Assembly (NCBI GenBank): GCA_002841155.1
Contig: PHEH01000003.1
Coordinates: forward strand, 62,001-126,000
DNA length: 64,000 nt
Source: Alphaproteobacteria bacterium HGW-Alphaproteobacteria-18
GTDB taxonomy: Bacteria > Pseudomonadota > Alphaproteobacteria > Caulobacterales > Hyphomonadaceae
Reading direction: 5' to 3'
The notes under the pieces are model-generated. The model did not search any database, had not been told where the DNA came from, and was given only the letters and a program-made list of their open reading frames with translations. The position numbers and the translations under genes were made by a program. This document shows, piece after piece, positions 1 through 8,997 of the stretch. Each line of letters starts with the position of its first letter. Position 1 is the first letter of the stretch.

Positions 1-266
1 ACAAGGTCGACCGCGCTGCGGTTCGCCTCGACAAGCCCATCAAGGCTATCGGCATTTCTGAAGTCTCTGTCCGCCTGCACGCTGAAGTCAGCGTCAAGGT
101 TCAGGTGAACATTGCCCGCTCGACCGAAGAGGCCGAGCGTCAGGAAAAGGGCGAAGACGTTGTTGCTGCGCTGCAGGCTGCCAACCAGGCTCAGGCCGAC
201 GAGCAGGCCGGCGAACTCGCTGCTGCTGCTGCCGAACGCGGCGACATGGGCGACGACGAAGAGTAA
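1..266 (+). CDS. rplI: 50S ribosomal protein L9, C-terminal part (5' end outside window)
   Basis: The frame starting at base 3 gives the C-terminal domain of bL9: LDKPIKAIG, then VSVRLHAEVSVKVQVNIARS and an EEAERQ helix, ending in an acidic, Ala/Gln-rich tail (GDMGDDEE). L9 binds 23S rRNA domain V at the base of the L1 stalk. The extended acidic tail after the RS-EEAERQ block is common in alphaproteobacterial L9. About 88 residues are visible and the N-terminal domain lies upstream of the window. rplI followed by dnaB is the usual alphaproteobacterial order after rpsF-rpsR, so it is probably the last gene of a ribosomal operon; a strong terminator follows directly. Confidence 0.95.
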   Translation, partial: KVDRAAVRLDKPIKAIGISEVSVRLHAEVSVKVQVNIARSTEEAERQEKGEDVVAALQAANQAQADEQAGELAAAAAERGDMGDDEE

Positions 267-298
267 TCTTCGCGCCGGCTCAGGCCATCCAATCAGAA

Positions 299-328
299 GC
301 GGCGGCTCCTTCGGGGCCGCCGTTTTTC
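299..328 (+). terminator. Rho-independent terminator after rplI
   Basis: A GC-rich stem (GGCGGC at 301-306 pairing with GCCGCC at 316-321, extended by TCC/GGG around a TTC loop) is followed by GTTTTTCTTT. It lies 33 bases after the rplI stop and separates the ribosomal operon from dnaB. It is a textbook intrinsic terminator for the + strand. Confidence 0.9.
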
Positions 329-439
329 TTTGCCCCGGAAGCTGGGGATACCTTTCAGAATTCGGCGCGATTGATGTGTCCAAGATTCGCAAAACGAACC
401 GGGTTCGCTATAGTAAACGTTTGCGCCACGGGGGTGCCA

Positions 440-1930
440 GTGTCTGAGCAAAAGCCGGGAAGCGGTTCCATCTCGCCGCCAAACAACCTTGCCGCCGAAG
501 CCGCCGTGCTGGGCGCGATCCTGTTCGACAACAATGTCTACCAGTTCATCGCGGATATCCTCACCCCGCCCGATTTCTACGCCCCCGCTCACCGCGAGAT
601 CTATGCGGTCGCCTCCAACATGATCCAGACCGGCCGGGTCGCCGATGGCGTGACCCTGCGCGAGTATTTCGAGCAGAAGGAAAAGATCGCCGAGATTGGC
701 GGGGCCAAATATCTGGTGGACCTGTTGGACGCTGCCGCGTTTGGCCCGGAGGTGAAGGATTATGCGCGCATCATCCGGGATCTCGCGATCCGGCGCGAGC
801 TGATCACGGTTGGCGGCACGATCCAGTCCCAGGCGATCATGCCGGAGCAGGACGACACGGGCTCGAGCCTGATCAACAAGGCCGAGCGGGCGCTGTTTGA
901 TCTGGCCGAACGCGGCAGCGCCGAGCGCGGCTTCTCCAGCTTTGCCGAGGCGCTCGCCGAATCGCTGATCACCGCCGAAGCCGCCTTCAAGCGCGGGGGC
1001 AAGATTGCCGGCATCCCGACAGGGCTGCGCGATCTCGACAACCAGTTGGGCGGGTTTCACCGGTCGGACCTTCTGATCCTCGCCGGGCGCCCCTCGATGG
1101 GGAAAACCTCGCTGGCGACCAACATCGCCTATAACGCGGCGGCCGCCTACAAATACGAAACCCAGGAAGACGGCTCGAAGAAGACGATGGACGGCGCCGT
1201 GGTGGCCTTCTTCTCGCTGGAGATGTCGAACGAGCAGCTGGCGACCCGTATTCTTGCCGAGCGCACAGGCATCAACGCCCACCGCATCCGCCAGGGCGAC
1301 CTCACCAAGGCCGATTTCGAGCAGCTAGTGGAAGCAACGGCGGAATTGCAGAACCTGCCGCTGTTTATTGACGATACCGGCGGTATTTCCATCAGTGAGC
1401 TGACGGCCCGCGCACGGCGCCTGCAGCGCTCGGTGGGCCTCGACATGATCGTGATCGACTATCTCCAGCTGATCACGGTTTCCAGTTCTGGCGGCCAGGC
1501 CAACCGCGTGCAGGAGGTGACCCAGATCACGACAGCGCTCAAGGCGCTGGCCAAGGATCTCAACGTTCCCATCGTTGCCCTCTCGCAGCTCTCACGCGCG
1601 GTGGAACAGCGTGATGACAAGCGCCCGCAGCTTTCAGACCTGCGTGAATCTGGCTCGATCGAGCAGGACGCCGACATCGTGATGTTCGTGTTCCGGGAAG
1701 AATATTATCTGGCGCGGACCGAGCCTGCGGCTGATCCGAATGATCCGAATTCGAACGAAAAGTGGAAAGCCTGGCGTTCGCGCATGGACCAGGTTTACGG
1801 AACGGCCGAGGTGATCGTTTCCAAGCAGCGCCACGGCCCCATCGGCACCGTCAAGCTCGCCTTCGACGCCAATGTCACCCGCTTCGGCGACCTCGATAAA
1901 TCGCGGATGACGGAAGATATTCTGGAGTAG
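440..1930 (+). CDS. dnaB: Replicative DNA helicase DnaB
   Basis: This is the hexameric 5'-3' replicative helicase that unwinds DNA at the fork and works with DnaG. The N-terminal DnaB domain (PPNNLAAEAAVLGAILFDN, about residues 14-120) precedes a RecA-like ATPase. The Walker A GRPSMGKTS lies near residue 216, followed by FFSLEMS, the Walker B-like VIDYLQLI, and the SQLSRAVEQRDDKRPQLSDL/ESGSIEQDAD block with the arginine finger region. A short linker (YETQEDGSKKTMDG) enlarges the loop after Walker A. I place the start at GTG 440, after a purine-rich GGGGG, giving 496 aa, the usual size; a longer frame from TTG 371 would add 23 residues with no family counterpart. No intein is visible. It converges on the CinA-C gene with a 2-base gap. 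Confidence 0.96.
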   Translation: MSEQKPGSGSISPPNNLAAEAAVLGAILFDNNVYQFIADILTPPDFYAPAHREIYAVASNMIQTGRVADGVTLREYFEQKEKIAEIGGAKYLVDLLDAAAFGPEVKDYARIIRDLAIRRELITVGGTIQSQAIMPEQDDTGSSLINKAERALFDLAERGSAERGFSSFAEALAESLITAEAAFKRGGKIAGIPTGLRDLDNQLGGFHRSDLLILAGRPSMGKTSLATNIAYNAAAAYKYETQEDGSKKTMDGAVVAFFSLEMSNEQLATRILAERTGINAHRIRQGDLTKADFEQLVEATAELQNLPLFIDDTGGISISELTARARRLQRSVGLDMIVIDYLQLITVSSSGGQANRVQEVTQITTALKALAKDLNVPIVALSQLSRAVEQRDDKRPQLSDLRESGSIEQDADIVMFVFREEYYLARTEPAADPNDPNSNEKWKAWRSRMDQVYGTAEVIVSKQRHGPIGTVKLAFDANVTRFGDLDKSRMTEDILE

Positions 1931-1932
1931 GC

Positions 1933-2418
1933 TCAGCTGAGCCCTGCCCGCAGCAGGTCCAGCGCTTCGGCGGCAAAGAGGCGCATGTTCGCCTCCCTGT
2001 CCGAAAGGCCCGTTTCCAGCGTGCGGGAGACGAGAATGCCGCCCGGCCCCGCCAGCGCGACGCAGGTGTGCCCGGCCGCGTCGCCATACATGTTGCCCGT
2101 GGGTCCCGACGCGCCGGTTTCGCAGAGGCCCCAGTCGGCCTCAAGTTTGGCGCGGACAGTTTGTGCGAGCAGGCGGGCATAGGGTTCTGTCGAAGAACGC
2201 TTGTCGCCGAGGTCTTCGCGTGTGAGGCCGAGCAGCCCTCGGAAGGCCTGCGGCGTGTAGATGACCCCGCCACCCCGATAGTAGCGCGAGGCGCCCGGCG
2301 CCGCCAGCAGCGCGGCGGAGATCAGTCCGCCGGCTGAAGATTCCGAAATCGCGACGGTTTCCCGCCGCGCTTTCAGGATGTCGCCGATCTCGGCGGCAAG
2401 AGGCAATAAAGTCTGCAT
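1933..2418 (-). CDS. pncC: CinA C-terminal domain amidase (PncC-type)
   Basis: This 161-aa stand-alone CinA-C domain is expected to deamidate nicotinamide mononucleotide to nicotinate mononucleotide in the pyridine-nucleotide salvage cycle. The conserved active-site block reads SESSAGGLISAALLAAPGAS; the family usually has ES(C/T)TGG, so Ser-Ser-Ala-Gly-Gly is a mild variant. RYYRGGGVIYT and the Thr/Gly-rich ASGPTGNMYGDAAGHTCVALAGP segment follow, as expected. The length equals that of E. coli PncC, and no N-terminal MoCF domain is present. It runs against dnaB and has its own start near a weak AGGG. The alternative is a CinA-C protein of no tested activity, as many annotated family members are uncharacterised. 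Confidence 0.85.
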   Translation of the reverse strand: MQTLLPLAAEIGDILKARRETVAISESSAGGLISAALLAAPGASRYYRGGGVIYTPQAFRGLLGLTREDLGDKRSSTEPYARLLAQTVRAKLEADWGLCETGASGPTGNMYGDAAGHTCVALAGPGGILVSRTLETGLSDREANMRLFAAEALDLLRAGLS

Positions 2419-2445
2419 GGCCCTACTGCCCCTTTGCCGCTGAAA

Positions 2446-3354
2446 TCACTTGTTGCCGATCCACTCGAATTCTTTCTCCTCCCACCAGGGGAAGAAGCCG
2501 GGCATGCCGTCGGACACTTTCACCGGATAGGTCGGCTGGCGCTTTTCGAGGAAGCTCATCACGCCCTCTTTTGCATCCGGCGTCTTGCCACGGGTGTAGA
2601 TGGCGGCCGAATCCACGATATGAGCTTCCATCGGATGGCTTGCGCCCAGCATGCGCCACATCATCTGACGGGTCAGCGCGTTGGAGACGGGGGCTGTATT
2701 GTCGGCGATCTCACGCGCGAGTTTGCGGGCTTCGATCATCAGGTCCGCATGCGGAACAACGCGGCTCACAAGGCCACCTTTCAGCGCTTCATCTGCCGGG
2801 AAGACACGGCCGGTATAGCACCATTCCAGCGCCTGCTGGATGCCCACAAGGCGCGGCAGGAACCAGCTGGAGGCGGCTTCCGGATTGATGCCCCGGCGGT
2901 TGAACACGAAGCCGAAGCGGGCCTTGTCCGACGCAATGCGGATATCCATCGGCAGCTGCATGGTCACGCCGATGCCAACGGCTGCGCCATTGATGGCGCC
3001 GATCACGGGCTTGAGGCTTTCGAAGATGCGCAGGGTGACCCGGCCGCCACCATCACGCTGGACGTCAACGGACTCGGTGCGGCCTTTTTCGCCATCGCCA
3101 GCGCGGGCGTCATAGTCGAACGTCTTGGCGCCGGCCGACAGGTCTGCGCCGGCGCAGAAGGCGCGGTCGCCATGGCCGGTAACGATCACGGCTTTGACAT
3201 CGTCATTGGCGTCGGTGATGTCGAAAGCCTCGATCATTTCGTACATCATCGTGCCGGTGAAGGCGTTCATATTGTCGGGGCGATGCAGCGTCAGGGTCGC
3301 GATGCCGTCCTCGATGTCGAGAATGATTTCCTTGAATTCCTTGGGTCTGGCCAT
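2446..3354 (-). CDS. Enoyl-CoA hydratase/isomerase family protein (crotonase)
   Basis: This 302-aa crotonase-fold enzyme has the oxyanion-hole segments DRAFCAGADLSAG and GAINGAAVGIGVTMQLPMDIRIAS. The FNRRGINPEAASSWFLPRLVG segment carries the position that gives the catalytic glutamate in hydratases; here it is Pro-Glu-Ala-Ala, so one acid is present. The C-terminal region (VVPHADLMIEARKLAREI) is normal. A GGAGG lies 11 bases before the ATG. Substrate cannot be told: the fold covers enoyl-CoA hydration, isomerisation and hydrolysis. It is divergent from the secreted amidohydrolase at 3504; the shared 149-bp gap holds an inverted repeat. Confidence 0.88.
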   Translation of the reverse strand: MARPKEFKEIILDIEDGIATLTLHRPDNMNAFTGTMMYEMIEAFDITDANDDVKAVIVTGHGDRAFCAGADLSAGAKTFDYDARAGDGEKGRTESVDVQRDGGGRVTLRIFESLKPVIGAINGAAVGIGVTMQLPMDIRIASDKARFGFVFNRRGINPEAASSWFLPRLVGIQQALEWCYTGRVFPADEALKGGLVSRVVPHADLMIEARKLAREIADNTAPVSNALTRQMMWRMLGASHPMEAHIVDSAAIYTRGKTPDAKEGVMSFLEKRQPTYPVKVSDGMPGFFPWWEEKEFEWIGNK

Positions 3355-3413
3355 GGGTCGGTATCCTCCGGTGAATTGTTTCCCACCTGAGAAGGCCCCC
3401 CTTCCCTAGCGTC

Positions 3414-3439
3414 CGTCAAGCGCGCTGAGACGCTTGACG
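3414..3439. promoter_or_regulatory. 9-bp inverted repeat, operator candidate
   Basis: CGTCAAGCG (3414-3422) is repeated exactly as CGCTTGACG (3431-3439) with an 8-base spacer, in the gap between the divergent crotonase and amidohydrolase genes. Symmetry and place fit a transcription-factor site; there is no T tract, so a terminator is less likely. No regulator gene is adjacent. Confidence 0.35.
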
Positions 3440-3503
3440 CGGCAGCCCCCGCCGCCGCAGAACAGTCACACAACATGACGAAAAATACAGGAGCTGGTTG
3501 TCC

Positions 3504-4808
3504 ATGTTCACGCGCGCCCTCGCCACAGTTGCAACGGCCTTCATGATAGCAGGCGGCGCTGCGTCCGCCGAAACGGTTTATCTCACGGCCGGCCACTTTG
3601 TTGACCCTGTCTCGGGCGAGACTGTGCGCGACGCTGCTTTCGTGATCGAAGACGGGGCCGTGGCCCAGCGCGGAACGAAATCCAGCCTGAAGGCGCCGCG
3701 CGGCGCGCGGACTGTGGATCTTGGGCAGGCCTATCTGATGCCTGGCTTCATCGACATGCACGTCCACCTCACCAGCGACGCGGAAGATGGCCCCTATTAT
3801 TCCCTGAGCCTCTCGGATGAACGCATGGCCATCAAGGGAGTCAAGAATGCCCGCAAGACGCTGCTGGCGGGCTTTACGACCGTGCGCAATCTTGGCGCCG
3901 AAAGCTATGGCGATGTCGCCCTGCGCGAGGCCATTGATGCGGGCGAAGTGCCCGGGCCGCGCCTCCTCGTCTCGGGTCCGCCGGTTGGCATTACAGGCGG
4001 GCATTGCTCGGACATGAACCTTCTGCCGTCTGAGTATCGCCTCCGGGGTGAAGGCGTTGCCAATGGCCCCTGGGAAATGCGCGCCAAGGTTCGCGAGAAC
4101 ATCAAATATGGCGTGGACCTCATCAAGACCTGCTCGACGGGCGGGGTGCTCTCCAAAGGCACAGCGCTGGGCGCGGCCCAAGGCACGATCGAGGAGATCG
4201 AGGCCATCGTGGAAGAGGCCCATGCCCGCGGGCTGAAGGTGGCAAGCCATGCCCATGGCACGGTTGGCATTCGCAACGCGATCATTGCGGGCGTCGACAC
4301 GGTCGAGCACGGCTCGATCATGGACGAGGCCACGATCCAGCTGGCCGTTGAACACGGCACTTACCTGTCGATGGATATCTACAACACCGAATATATCCTC
4401 TCTGAAGGCGCCAAGAACGGCCTGCTTGAGGAATCCCTTGCCAAGGAACGCTCCATCTCGGCGCGCCAGCGGGCGAGCTTCAAGGCGGCCGTTGAAGCGG
4501 GCGCGAAGGTGGTGTTTGGATCGGATGCCGGGGTTTATCCCCATGGCCTCAACGGCAACCAGTTTTCGCGGATGGTGACCTTTGGCATGACGCCGATGCA
4601 GGCCCTGCGCGCGGGCACCTCCTTTGCCGCCGAAGCGCTGGGCAAGGCCGGCGAAGTGGGCTGCGGGGATGTGGGCTGCAAGGCCGACTTTGTGGCCGTC
4701 AGCGCTGATCCGTTGGCGGACATGCAGCGTCTTGCCGATGTGGAGTTCGTGATGAAGGGCGGCGTTGTCTACAAGCAGGGCGGCGTTCCGCAGGCGTCTG
4801 CGTTTTAG
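3504..4808 (+). CDS. Secreted metal-dependent amidohydrolase (imidazolonepropionase/Xaa-Pro dipeptidase-like)
   Basis: This protein of 434 aa has an N-terminal signal peptide (hydrophobic stretch ending AGGAASA), so it should be periplasmic. It belongs to the amidohydrolase superfamily: the metal ligands appear as MHVHLT, the bridging lysine in GVDLIKTCSTGG, histidines in SHAHGT and VEHGS, and the catalytic Asp in FGSDAGVYPHG. Close families hydrolyse C-terminal proline or arginine dipeptides, or organophosphates; the exact substrate is open. I chose ATG 3504 because AGGAG at 3489-3493 is 10 bases upstream; TTG 3498 is possible but gives only two more residues. The hydroxylase gene follows 11 bases later on the same strand and may be cotranscribed. 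Confidence 0.85.
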   Translation: MFTRALATVATAFMIAGGAASAETVYLTAGHFVDPVSGETVRDAAFVIEDGAVAQRGTKSSLKAPRGARTVDLGQAYLMPGFIDMHVHLTSDAEDGPYYSLSLSDERMAIKGVKNARKTLLAGFTTVRNLGAESYGDVALREAIDAGEVPGPRLLVSGPPVGITGGHCSDMNLLPSEYRLRGEGVANGPWEMRAKVRENIKYGVDLIKTCSTGGVLSKGTALGAAQGTIEEIEAIVEEAHARGLKVASHAHGTVGIRNAIIAGVDTVEHGSIMDEATIQLAVEHGTYLSMDIYNTEYILSEGAKNGLLEESLAKERSISARQRASFKAAVEAGAKVVFGSDAGVYPHGLNGNQFSRMVTFGMTPMQALRAGTSFAAEALGKAGEVGCGDVGCKADFVAVSADPLADMQRLADVEFVMKGGVVYKQGGVPQASAF

Positions 4809-4819
4809 GCTTTGCCGCG

Positions 4820-5758
4820 ATGGAGTTCACGCCCTTTCCCGATGTGACTGCGCTGGCCGCGCCGGTGTTCGTGGCGTCGGTGGCGTGGGAATGGTGGGCG
4901 GTGAAGACCGGGCGCGCCAAGGGACGCTATGAGACGAAGGACGCCCTGGCCTCAATGTCGATGGGGCTTGGCAATGTCGTCGTGAATACGCTGACGGCGA
5001 CGATTGCCCTCTGGATGATGATGCTGGCCTGGCCGTACCGGGTGGCGACCATTCCGTTTACGTGGTGGAGCTTTGCGCTCTGCTTTGTCGCGTATGATCT
5101 GATCTATTATTGGAAGCACCGGTTTGCGCACCGGATGCGCTGGTTCTGGATGGAGCATGTGACCCATCATTCCTCGCAGCACTACAATCTGACAACCGCG
5201 TTGCGCCAGCCCTGGTTTGGTCCGTTTACGGGGCTGATCCTTGTGGGCCTGCCGCTCGTATGGCTGGGCTTTCATCCTTACGTGCTGGCGCTGGCGGGCG
5301 GGCTAAACCTGATCTACCAGTTCTGGATACATACCGAGGCTGTCGGCAAGATGCCGCGCTGGTTTGAGGCGGTGATGAATACGCCCTCGCATCACCGCGT
5401 TCACCACGCCACCAATCCGCGTTATCTGGATACGAACTATGCCGGCGTCTTCATCATCTGGGACAAGATGTTCGGGACATTCGTGCCTGAGCGGGAAGAC
5501 GACCCGCCGAGCTATGGTATCGTCAAACAGCTCTCGACGCATAATCCGTTCACCATTGCCTTCCATGAGTTTGGCGGCTTCCTGAAGGATTGCGCCCGCG
5601 ACGGGCTGCGCCCCTGGCGCTGGGCAGGACGGGCGATCAATGCGCCCGGCTGGAGCCCGGTGGGTGAGCATAACCGCTCGATTGAACTCAAGAAGGCTTA
5701 TCTAGCTGCAAACCCTGACCGCGCTGGTGAGCCGGGTTTGCCGAAGAAAGCAGAGTAG
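4820..5758 (+). CDS. Sterol desaturase/fatty acid hydroxylase family membrane protein
   Basis: This 312-aa integral membrane di-iron oxygenase has the three histidine clusters of the family: HRFAHR, HVTHHSSQHYN and HRVHHATN, separated by hydrophobic helices. Members hydroxylate or desaturate sterols, fatty acids, sphingoid bases or carotenoids using O2. The C-terminal part (LDTNYAGVFIIWDKMFGTFVPE) is typical of bacterial SUR2-type members. It starts 11 bases after the amidohydrolase stop with only a weak ribosome site, suggesting cotranscription. The substrate cannot be assigned from sequence. Confidence 0.87.
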   Translation: MEFTPFPDVTALAAPVFVASVAWEWWAVKTGRAKGRYETKDALASMSMGLGNVVVNTLTATIALWMMMLAWPYRVATIPFTWWSFALCFVAYDLIYYWKHRFAHRMRWFWMEHVTHHSSQHYNLTTALRQPWFGPFTGLILVGLPLVWLGFHPYVLALAGGLNLIYQFWIHTEAVGKMPRWFEAVMNTPSHHRVHHATNPRYLDTNYAGVFIIWDKMFGTFVPEREDDPPSYGIVKQLSTHNPFTIAFHEFGGFLKDCARDGLRPWRWAGRAINAPGWSPVGEHNRSIELKKAYLAANPDRAGEPGLPKKAE

Positions 5759-5978
5759 CCCTCCCCTATCTGCGGACAAGCGGTTCGCCTGCAGTCTGAA
5801 GAAATGCGGCCCTGTGGTTGCCCCGCATATAAAAGCAGGTTACCTGCCGCCTCTTGCGTTGCAGCATCGGTCTTAACCTGATGCCTCTACGCTCGATCTT
5901 TTAGCGTCGGCTTGGAGTCGCCTGCGGGCCCGGACCTTGCAGTAGAAGCCCGCCGCTCAGTTCCGGATGTGAATTTAA

Positions 5979-7469
5979 ATGTCAGCTCTCAGTTTCCAGT
6001 CTTTCAAAGAGACGTGGTTTTTCAATATTCGTGGCGACCTGCTCGCCGGGCTCGTTGTGGCCCTGGCCCTCATTCCCGAAGCCATTGCCTTTTCAATCAT
6101 TGCCGGCGTCGATCCCAGGGTCGGCCTCTATGCCTCCTTCTCCATCGCCGTGATCACCGCCATCGTCGGCGGGCGCCCGGGCATGATCTCGGCGGCGACG
6201 GCGGCCACCGCCGTCCTGATGGTCACGCTGGTGCGTGACTATGGTCTTGAATACCTCCTCGCCACCACGGTCCTCGCCGGCCTCCTCCAGATCATCGCGG
6301 GCTTCCTGAAGCTCGGCCAGTTCATGCGCTTTGTCTCACGCTCGGTGCTGACCGGCTTCGTCAACGCGCTCGCCATCCTGATCTTCATTGCCCAGATCCC
6401 GGAACTCATCGGCGTGCCGATGCTGACCTATCCCCTGATCGCCCTCGGCCTCGGCATCATCTATCTCTTCCCGATGATCACCCGCGCGATCCCCTCGCCG
6501 CTGATCTGCATCCTTGTCCTCTCGGCCATCGCCATGGGCTTCGGCCTCGACATCCGCACCGTGGGCGACATGGGCGAGCTGCCCGCCACCCTGCCGATGT
6601 TCCTGCTCCCGGATATCCCGCTCACCTTCGAAACGCTGCAGATCATTTTCCCGTATGCGCTGGCCGTTGCCGTCGTCGGCCTGCTCGAATCCCTGATGAC
6701 CGCCACCATCGTCGACGAACTCACCGACACGCCGAGCGACCGCAACCGCGAATGCGTCGGCCAGGGCATCGCCAACACCGTCACCGGCTTCTTCGGGGGC
6801 ATGGCCGGCTGCGCCATGATCGGCCAGTCGATCATCAATATAAAATCAGGTGGCCGCGGGCGTCTCTCCACGCTCTCTGCCGGCCTCTTCCTGATGCTGA
6901 TGATCCTGCTGGTCGGCGACTGGGTCAGCCGCATTCCGATGGCCGCGCTCGTCGCCATCATGATCATGGTCTCCATCGGCACATTCAGCTGGTCGTCCCT
7001 GAAAAACCTGCGCGTCCATCCGCGCAGCTCCTCCATCGTCATGCTCGCCACCGTGGCCGGCGTCATCATCAGCCACAACCTCGCCATCGGCGTGCTGATC
7101 GGCGTGCTCCTCTCCGGCGTGTTCTTCGCCGGCAAGATCTCGCAGATCTTCAAGGTCACCTCGACCATCTCCGAAGATGGCCGCATCCGCCGCTACAAGG
7201 TGGAAGGCCAGGTCTTCTTCGCCTCGGTGGAAGCCTTCAATGCTTCCTTCGATCTGAAAGAAGCGCTCGACGAAGTCATCATTGATGTCAGTGAGGCCCA
7301 CATCTGGGACATTTCCAGCGTGGCCGCCCTCGACATGATCGTGCTGAAATTCCGCCGCGAAGGGGCTAAGGTGGAAATCATCGGCCTCAACGAGGCCAGC
7401 GAAACCATCGTCGACAAGCTCGCCATCCATGACAAGCCCGGCGCGCTCGACAAGCTGATGTCCCACTAG
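5979..7469 (+). CDS. SulP family anion transporter with C-terminal STAS domain
   Basis: This 496-aa SLC26/SulP permease has an N-terminal [19 protein letters not shown] signature in the first helix pair and about 11-12 membrane helices to residue 390. A STAS domain then fills roughly residues 400-496 ([33 protein letters not shown]). Substrates in the family include sulfate, bicarbonate and dicarboxylates; here the carried anion is not determined. It is followed 12 bases later by a tandem universal stress protein, a pairing that recurs in bacteria with SulP carriers. A 220-bp untranslated gap with several GC-rich hairpins precedes it. The ribosome site before ATG 5979 is weak (GTGAATTTAA). 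Confidence 0.9.
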   Translation: MSALSFQSFKETWFFNIRGDLLAGLVVALALIPEAIAFSIIAGVDPRVGLYASFSIAVITAIVGGRPGMISAATAATAVLMVTLVRDYGLEYLLATTVLAGLLQIIAGFLKLGQFMRFVSRSVLTGFVNALAILIFIAQIPELIGVPMLTYPLIALGLGIIYLFPMITRAIPSPLICILVLSAIAMGFGLDIRTVGDMGELPATLPMFLLPDIPLTFETLQIIFPYALAVAVVGLLESLMTATIVDELTDTPSDRNRECVGQGIANTVTGFFGGMAGCAMIGQSIINIKSGGRGRLSTLSAGLFLMLMILLVGDWVSRIPMAALVAIMIMVSIGTFSWSSLKNLRVHPRSSSIVMLATVAGVIISHNLAIGVLIGVLLSGVFFAGKISQIFKVTSTISEDGRIRRYKVEGQVFFASVEAFNASFDLKEALDEVIIDVSEAHIWDISSVAALDMIVLKFRREGAKVEIIGLNEASETIVDKLAIHDKPGALDKLMSH

Positions 7470-7481
7470 GGAGGAACAGAC

Positions 7482-8330
7482 ATGACCCATATTCTCGCAC
7501 TTATCGACGGCTCCGTTTACACCCACAGCGTCTGCGACCACGCCGCCTGGGCGGCCCGCCAGTATGGCGGCGACATCGAACTGCTCCACGTCCTCAATAC
7601 GCGCCGGACCAGCGCGTTCCCGGCAGACCTCTCCGGTTCCATCGGCCTCGGTGCCCGCTCAACCCTGCTGGACGACCTCGTCGAACACGACGCCCGCACG
7701 GCGCAGCTCGCCAAGGAACGCGGCCGCGCCATTCTCGACGCCGCCCACGAACGTCTGGAAAGCCAGGGCGTGGAATATGTCAGCCTCGCCCTGCGCACCG
7801 GCGAGATCGCCGACTCCCTCGTCAAGCGGGCTGGTGACCTCATCGTCATGGGCAAGCGCGGCGAAGGCGCAGACTTTGAAAAGCTGCATCTGGGCTCAAA
7901 CCTGGAGCGCGTCGTGCGCGCGGTCCATCGCCCGGTGCTGATCGCCAGCCGCGCCTTCAAGCCGATCAGCCATGCCGTCTTCGCCTTCGATGATGGCGTC
8001 AGCGCCCGCAAGGCGCTCGATAGCCTCGTCCAGTCGCCAATGGCGGACCGCCCGCGCATCACCGTGTTCAGCGTCGCAGACACGGGCTCAGACCTCGCCA
8101 AAGCCGGTATCGCCGCGGCCGCCCGCCTCGCCGAGGCCGGGTATGAGGCGGCGGCAAAAGCCCAGCCCGGCCATGCGGAAAAACTCATCGCCGGGGAAAC
8201 CGAGCGAGACGGCGCCGACCTGCTGATCATGGGCGCTTACGGACACTCCCGCATCCGTAATCTGATCATCGGCTCGACCACGACCTCGCTGATCCGGTCG
8301 TGCCCCATCCCCTTGCTGATGTTCAGGTAG
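7482..8330 (+). CDS. Universal stress protein, two UspA domains
   Basis: This 282-aa soluble protein consists of two UspA repeats. The first begins THILALIDGSVYTHSVCDHAAW and carries DLIVMGKRGEGADFEKLHLGSNLERVVR; the second begins HAVFAFDDGVSARKALD and ends in DLLIMGAYGHSRIRNLIIGSTTTSL. The second repeat has the complete ATP-binding G-2x-G-9x-G(S/T) pattern (GAYGHSRIRNLIIGST), while the first is altered (GKRGEGAD). GGGAGGA precedes the ATG. Its position directly behind the SulP gene suggests a role in sensing or controlling that carrier. Its 3' end overlaps the opposing methyltransferase gene by 8 bases. Confidence 0.9.
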   Translation: MTHILALIDGSVYTHSVCDHAAWAARQYGGDIELLHVLNTRRTSAFPADLSGSIGLGARSTLLDDLVEHDARTAQLAKERGRAILDAAHERLESQGVEYVSLALRTGEIADSLVKRAGDLIVMGKRGEGADFEKLHLGSNLERVVRAVHRPVLIASRAFKPISHAVFAFDDGVSARKALDSLVQSPMADRPRITVFSVADTGSDLAKAGIAAAARLAEAGYEAAAKAQPGHAEKLIAGETERDGADLLIMGAYGHSRIRNLIIGSTTTSLIRSCPIPLLMFR

Positions 8331-8997
8331 GCGTCGGCTTCTGCATAAGCGCCACATCCTTGCACGGAATATGGCAGGACCAGCCGGCGGCGCGGGCCAG
8401 CCAGCGCAAGGTGGCCTCGCGGTAGAACACGACATGTGTGGGATCTTTGACATAATGCCAGGTGGCAAACCGCGCATCGTCTGTCTGGAAACAGGTCATC
8501 ACGCCCAGCCAGCCGCCCGGGCGCACAAGGCCCCATAGCCGCCGGAATTCCGTGGTCGGATCACGGAAATGCTCGATCACCTCGCTGCAGAGGACAAAAT
8601 CATACTGCCGCAGCAAGGCCCCGGTATCCGGCGCAAAGAAGGGGTCATAATAGGCAACGCTATGCCCCCGCTCCGCCATCATGACCGCCAGCGCGGGCCC
8701 CGGCCCGCAGCCATAGTCGAGCCCCTCGCTCCCGGCTGGCAACACGGCCAGCATGGGATCAGCGAGCTTCGATAGAAAACGCCGGTATCCCGGATCGCTC
8801 ACTTCATTCTCATGCGAGAGATAATGCGCGTACTCTGATTGCGCGTCGAGCCGCGCCGCAGGGTCCAGAAACCGCGCCTCGCACACCGCGCAGCGCCAGT
8901 ATTCCCGCGCGCCGATCTGCGCGAACGGCTCAGTCTCCGCCTGCTCGCAGACCGGGCAGGCGAGCCGCCCCCCGCCGCCGGACGCAGCGGCGTTCAT
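8323..8997 (-). CDS. Class I SAM-dependent methyltransferase with N-terminal zinc ribbon
   Basis: This 224-aa protein starts with a CPVCEQAE...YWRCAVCEARF four-cysteine zinc ribbon (about residues 14-42). A Rossmann methyltransferase follows, with motif I GLDYGCGPGPALAVMM, post-I YYDPFF, and motif IV/V DFVLCSEVIEHF and LVRPGGWLGVMT. This ribbon-plus-methyltransferase layout is seen in proteins near nucleotide-sugar and lipid biosynthesis genes, but the substrate is unknown. Its ATG overlaps the stop of the upstream spermidine-synthase-like gene by 4 bases (ATGA), so the two are translationally coupled. Confidence 0.85.
   Translation of the reverse strand: MNAAASGGGGRLACPVCEQAETEPFAQIGAREYWRCAVCEARFLDPAARLDAQSEYAHYLSHENEVSDPGYRRFLSKLADPMLAVLPAGSEGLDYGCGPGPALAVMMAERGHSVAYYDPFFAPDTGALLRQYDFVLCSEVIEHFRDPTTEFRRLWGLVRPGGWLGVMTCFQTDDARFATWHYVKDPTHVVFYREATLRWLARAAGWSCHIPCKDVALMQKPTPT

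Noticed and set aside
371..439. Upstream extension of dnaB from TTG 371
   Set aside because: The 23 extra residues have no counterpart in DnaB, and GTG 440 gives the usual length and a purine-rich site before it.
3291..4544. A 417-codon minus-strand frame opposite the amidohydrolase
   Set aside because: It overlaps two well-supported genes, and the amidohydrolase frame has all metal motifs and a signal peptide.
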